From Methanobacterium sp. (GTDB lineage Archaea > Methanobacteriota > Methanobacteria > Methanobacteriales > Methanobacteriaceae), in NCBI GenBank assembly GCA_009712615.1, contig WASR01000006.1, forward strand, positions 1-7,073: 7,073 nucleotides of DNA. The letters are read 5' to 3'. Position numbers and translations under genes: made by a program. The notes beneath the pieces were generated by a model that did not search any database, had not been told where the DNA came from, and worked only from the letters and a program-made list of their open reading frames with translations. Below, in pieces: positions 6,648 through 7,073 of this stretch (positions within the stretch are counted from its first letter, which is position 1; each line of letters opens with the position of its first letter).

Positions 6648-6694
6648 TTTAATCAAACAGTCCGTTATTACAAAAATAGGAAGTTTTGATTAAA
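6648..6694. repeat. Inverted repeat, 10-bp arms
   Basis: TTTAATCAAA (6648-6657) and TTTGATTAAA (6685-6694) are exact reverse complements separated by 27 bases. The arms are AT-rich, so chance occurrence is not negligible in this DNA. The feature lies about 120 bases upstream of the start of the minus-strand pair. Confidence 0.5.
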
Positions 6695-6801
6695 CATTTA
6701 CCCATTATTGGGTTGTAAAGCCCTAGATATCCACAACTTCTTGTCGTGTAAAATTTTCTAAGGCGTGCATGCCTCATTTGAAACCCATCAAAATTTCACC
6801 T

Positions 6802-6826
6802 CAAAATATTTGGTAGTAATATTTTG
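6802..6826. repeat. Inverted repeat, 9-bp arms with 7-base spacer
   Basis: CAAAATATT (6802-6810) and AATATTTTG (6818-6826) are exact reverse complements around TGGTAGT. The right arm runs into the first copy of the direct repeat GTTTGACA (6826-6833); the second copy is at 6845-6852. The cluster could be a protein-binding site or a small RNA hairpin. It lies about 45 bases upstream of the TATA-like element of the small ORF at 6916. Confidence 0.55.
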
Positions 6827-6868
6827 TTTGACATTCTAAAATTGGTTTGACAAGCTCGCTAAAAAAAA

Positions 6869-6877
6869 GATTTAAAC
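6869..6877 (+). promoter_or_regulatory. Candidate TATA element for the small ORF at 6916
   Basis: GATTTAAAC is preceded by a run of eight A (6861-6868), an A-rich lead-in that suits archaeal promoters. The predicted start near 6899 falls just before GGAG (6907-6910) and the ATG at 6916. The consistent spacing of the three elements is the main support. Confidence 0.35.
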
Positions 6878-6915
6878 AGGGTTAATAAAATAATTAGGAC
6901 AAATATGGAGTTAAA

Positions 6916-7014
6916 ATGTTTAAAAAAATAAATAGGAGTTTCAATTTATTTCAATCCCATTGGATACCTGAAATTTGTAACTTAGAAGAGTTACTAATGA
7001 ACATTTTACAATAA
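6916..7014 (+). CDS. Candidate 32-residue small protein
   Basis: A complete short frame begins MFKKINRSFNLFQSHW and ends ELLMNILQ, with a TAA stop at 7012. I recognise no family. The start is basic (K3, K4, R7) and the rest is mixed, with hydrophobic patches but no clear membrane span. Support comes from GGAG (6907-6910) five bases before the ATG and a TATA-like element about 45 bases upstream of it. Against it, frames this short are common by chance, and this one covers the CRISPR-repeat-like segment at 6948-6961. It may be a real small protein, the remnant of a larger gene, or noncoding. Confidence 0.25.
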   Translation: MFKKINRSFNLFQSHWIPEICNLEELLMNILQ

Positions 7015-7073
7015 AACATTTTCAGTGTCTGAACTTTAGTTTATCAAGTTATTTTTGTAAATATTAAGAAAAT

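Larger units (their letters stand above)
6530..7073. other. Long noncoding stretch with repeats, no large gene
   Basis: This 544-base stretch holds the 5' region of the minus-strand pair and then AT-rich DNA without any long reading frame. Items seen are: an inverted repeat with 10-bp arms (6648-6657 and 6685-6694); a short hairpin, ACCCA-TTAT-TGGGT (6700-6713); a near-palindrome, AGGCGTGCATGCCT (6761-6774), in a patch less AT-rich than its surroundings; a 9-bp inverted repeat (6802-6826); a direct repeat of GTTTGACA; and a 32-codon ORF near the right edge. No tRNA, transposase or attachment site is visible. It may be regulatory, encode a small RNA, or be a remnant of mobile DNA. Confidence 0.6.

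Noticed and set aside
6826..6852. TTTGACA elements resembling a bacterial -35 box
   Set aside because: All proteins here are archaeal and promoters should use TATA/BRE elements; no bacterial -10 box is placed at the right distance.
6948..7073. Start of a CRISPR array
   Set aside because: A second copy would be expected about 60-70 bases further on (near 7010-7020), and none is there; one partial match does not make an array.
1..7073. tRNA or rRNA genes, insertion sequences, inteins
   Set aside because: No cloverleaf with a TTCGA-type arm, no rRNA segment, no transposase frame with terminal repeats was seen, and MCM has normal length without an inserted intein.

Overview
The window looks like a stretch of a methanogen chromosome, most likely order Methanobacteriales and close to Methanobacterium. 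This rests on archaeal-type proteins (MCM helicase, aIF2-beta, archaeal Nmd3, archaeal/eukaryal-type TyrRS), AT-rich DNA, Shine-Dalgarno sites of the GGAGGT/GGTGAT type, TATA-like promoters instead of bacterial -35/-10 boxes, and an MCM that resembles, from memory, the Methanothermobacter thermautotrophicus enzyme over its whole length. No database search was possible.

Layout. Bases 1-79 are the mcm promoter region, with a perfect inverted repeat. A plus-strand block of information-processing genes follows: mcm (80-2086, replicative helicase), aIF2-beta (2204-2611, translation initiation), nmd3 (2689-3744, large-subunit-associated factor), tyrS (3859-4827, tyrosyl-tRNA synthetase) and a 73-residue protein of unknown function (4852-5073). 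The last two are 24 bp apart and probably share a transcript. At 5074-5100 this block converges on tmk (5101-5676, minus strand, dTMP kinase) across a short hairpin with T-rich flanks. Upstream of tmk, on the minus strand, lies a tight two-gene unit: an unrecognised 72-residue protein (6311-6529) and a 128-residue protein with two Myb/SANT-like helix-turn-helix repeats (5919-6305). The rest (6530-7073) has no convincing large gene. It holds several inverted repeats, a short direct repeat, one candidate 32-codon ORF with a TATA-like element and ribosome site in register, and one fragment resembling one end of a methanogen CRISPR repeat.

How the parts relate. The plus-strand block is housekeeping, combining DNA replication with protein synthesis; tmk supplies dTTP precursor. 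The part from 5700 to the right edge is accessory in character: two uncharacterised genes, one probably DNA-binding, beside repeat-bearing noncoding DNA. If the window holds something undescribed, the 72-aa/Myb-like pair and its upstream region are the best candidates, but nothing visible fixes their function. No tRNA, rRNA, transposase, integrase or CRISPR array is seen.
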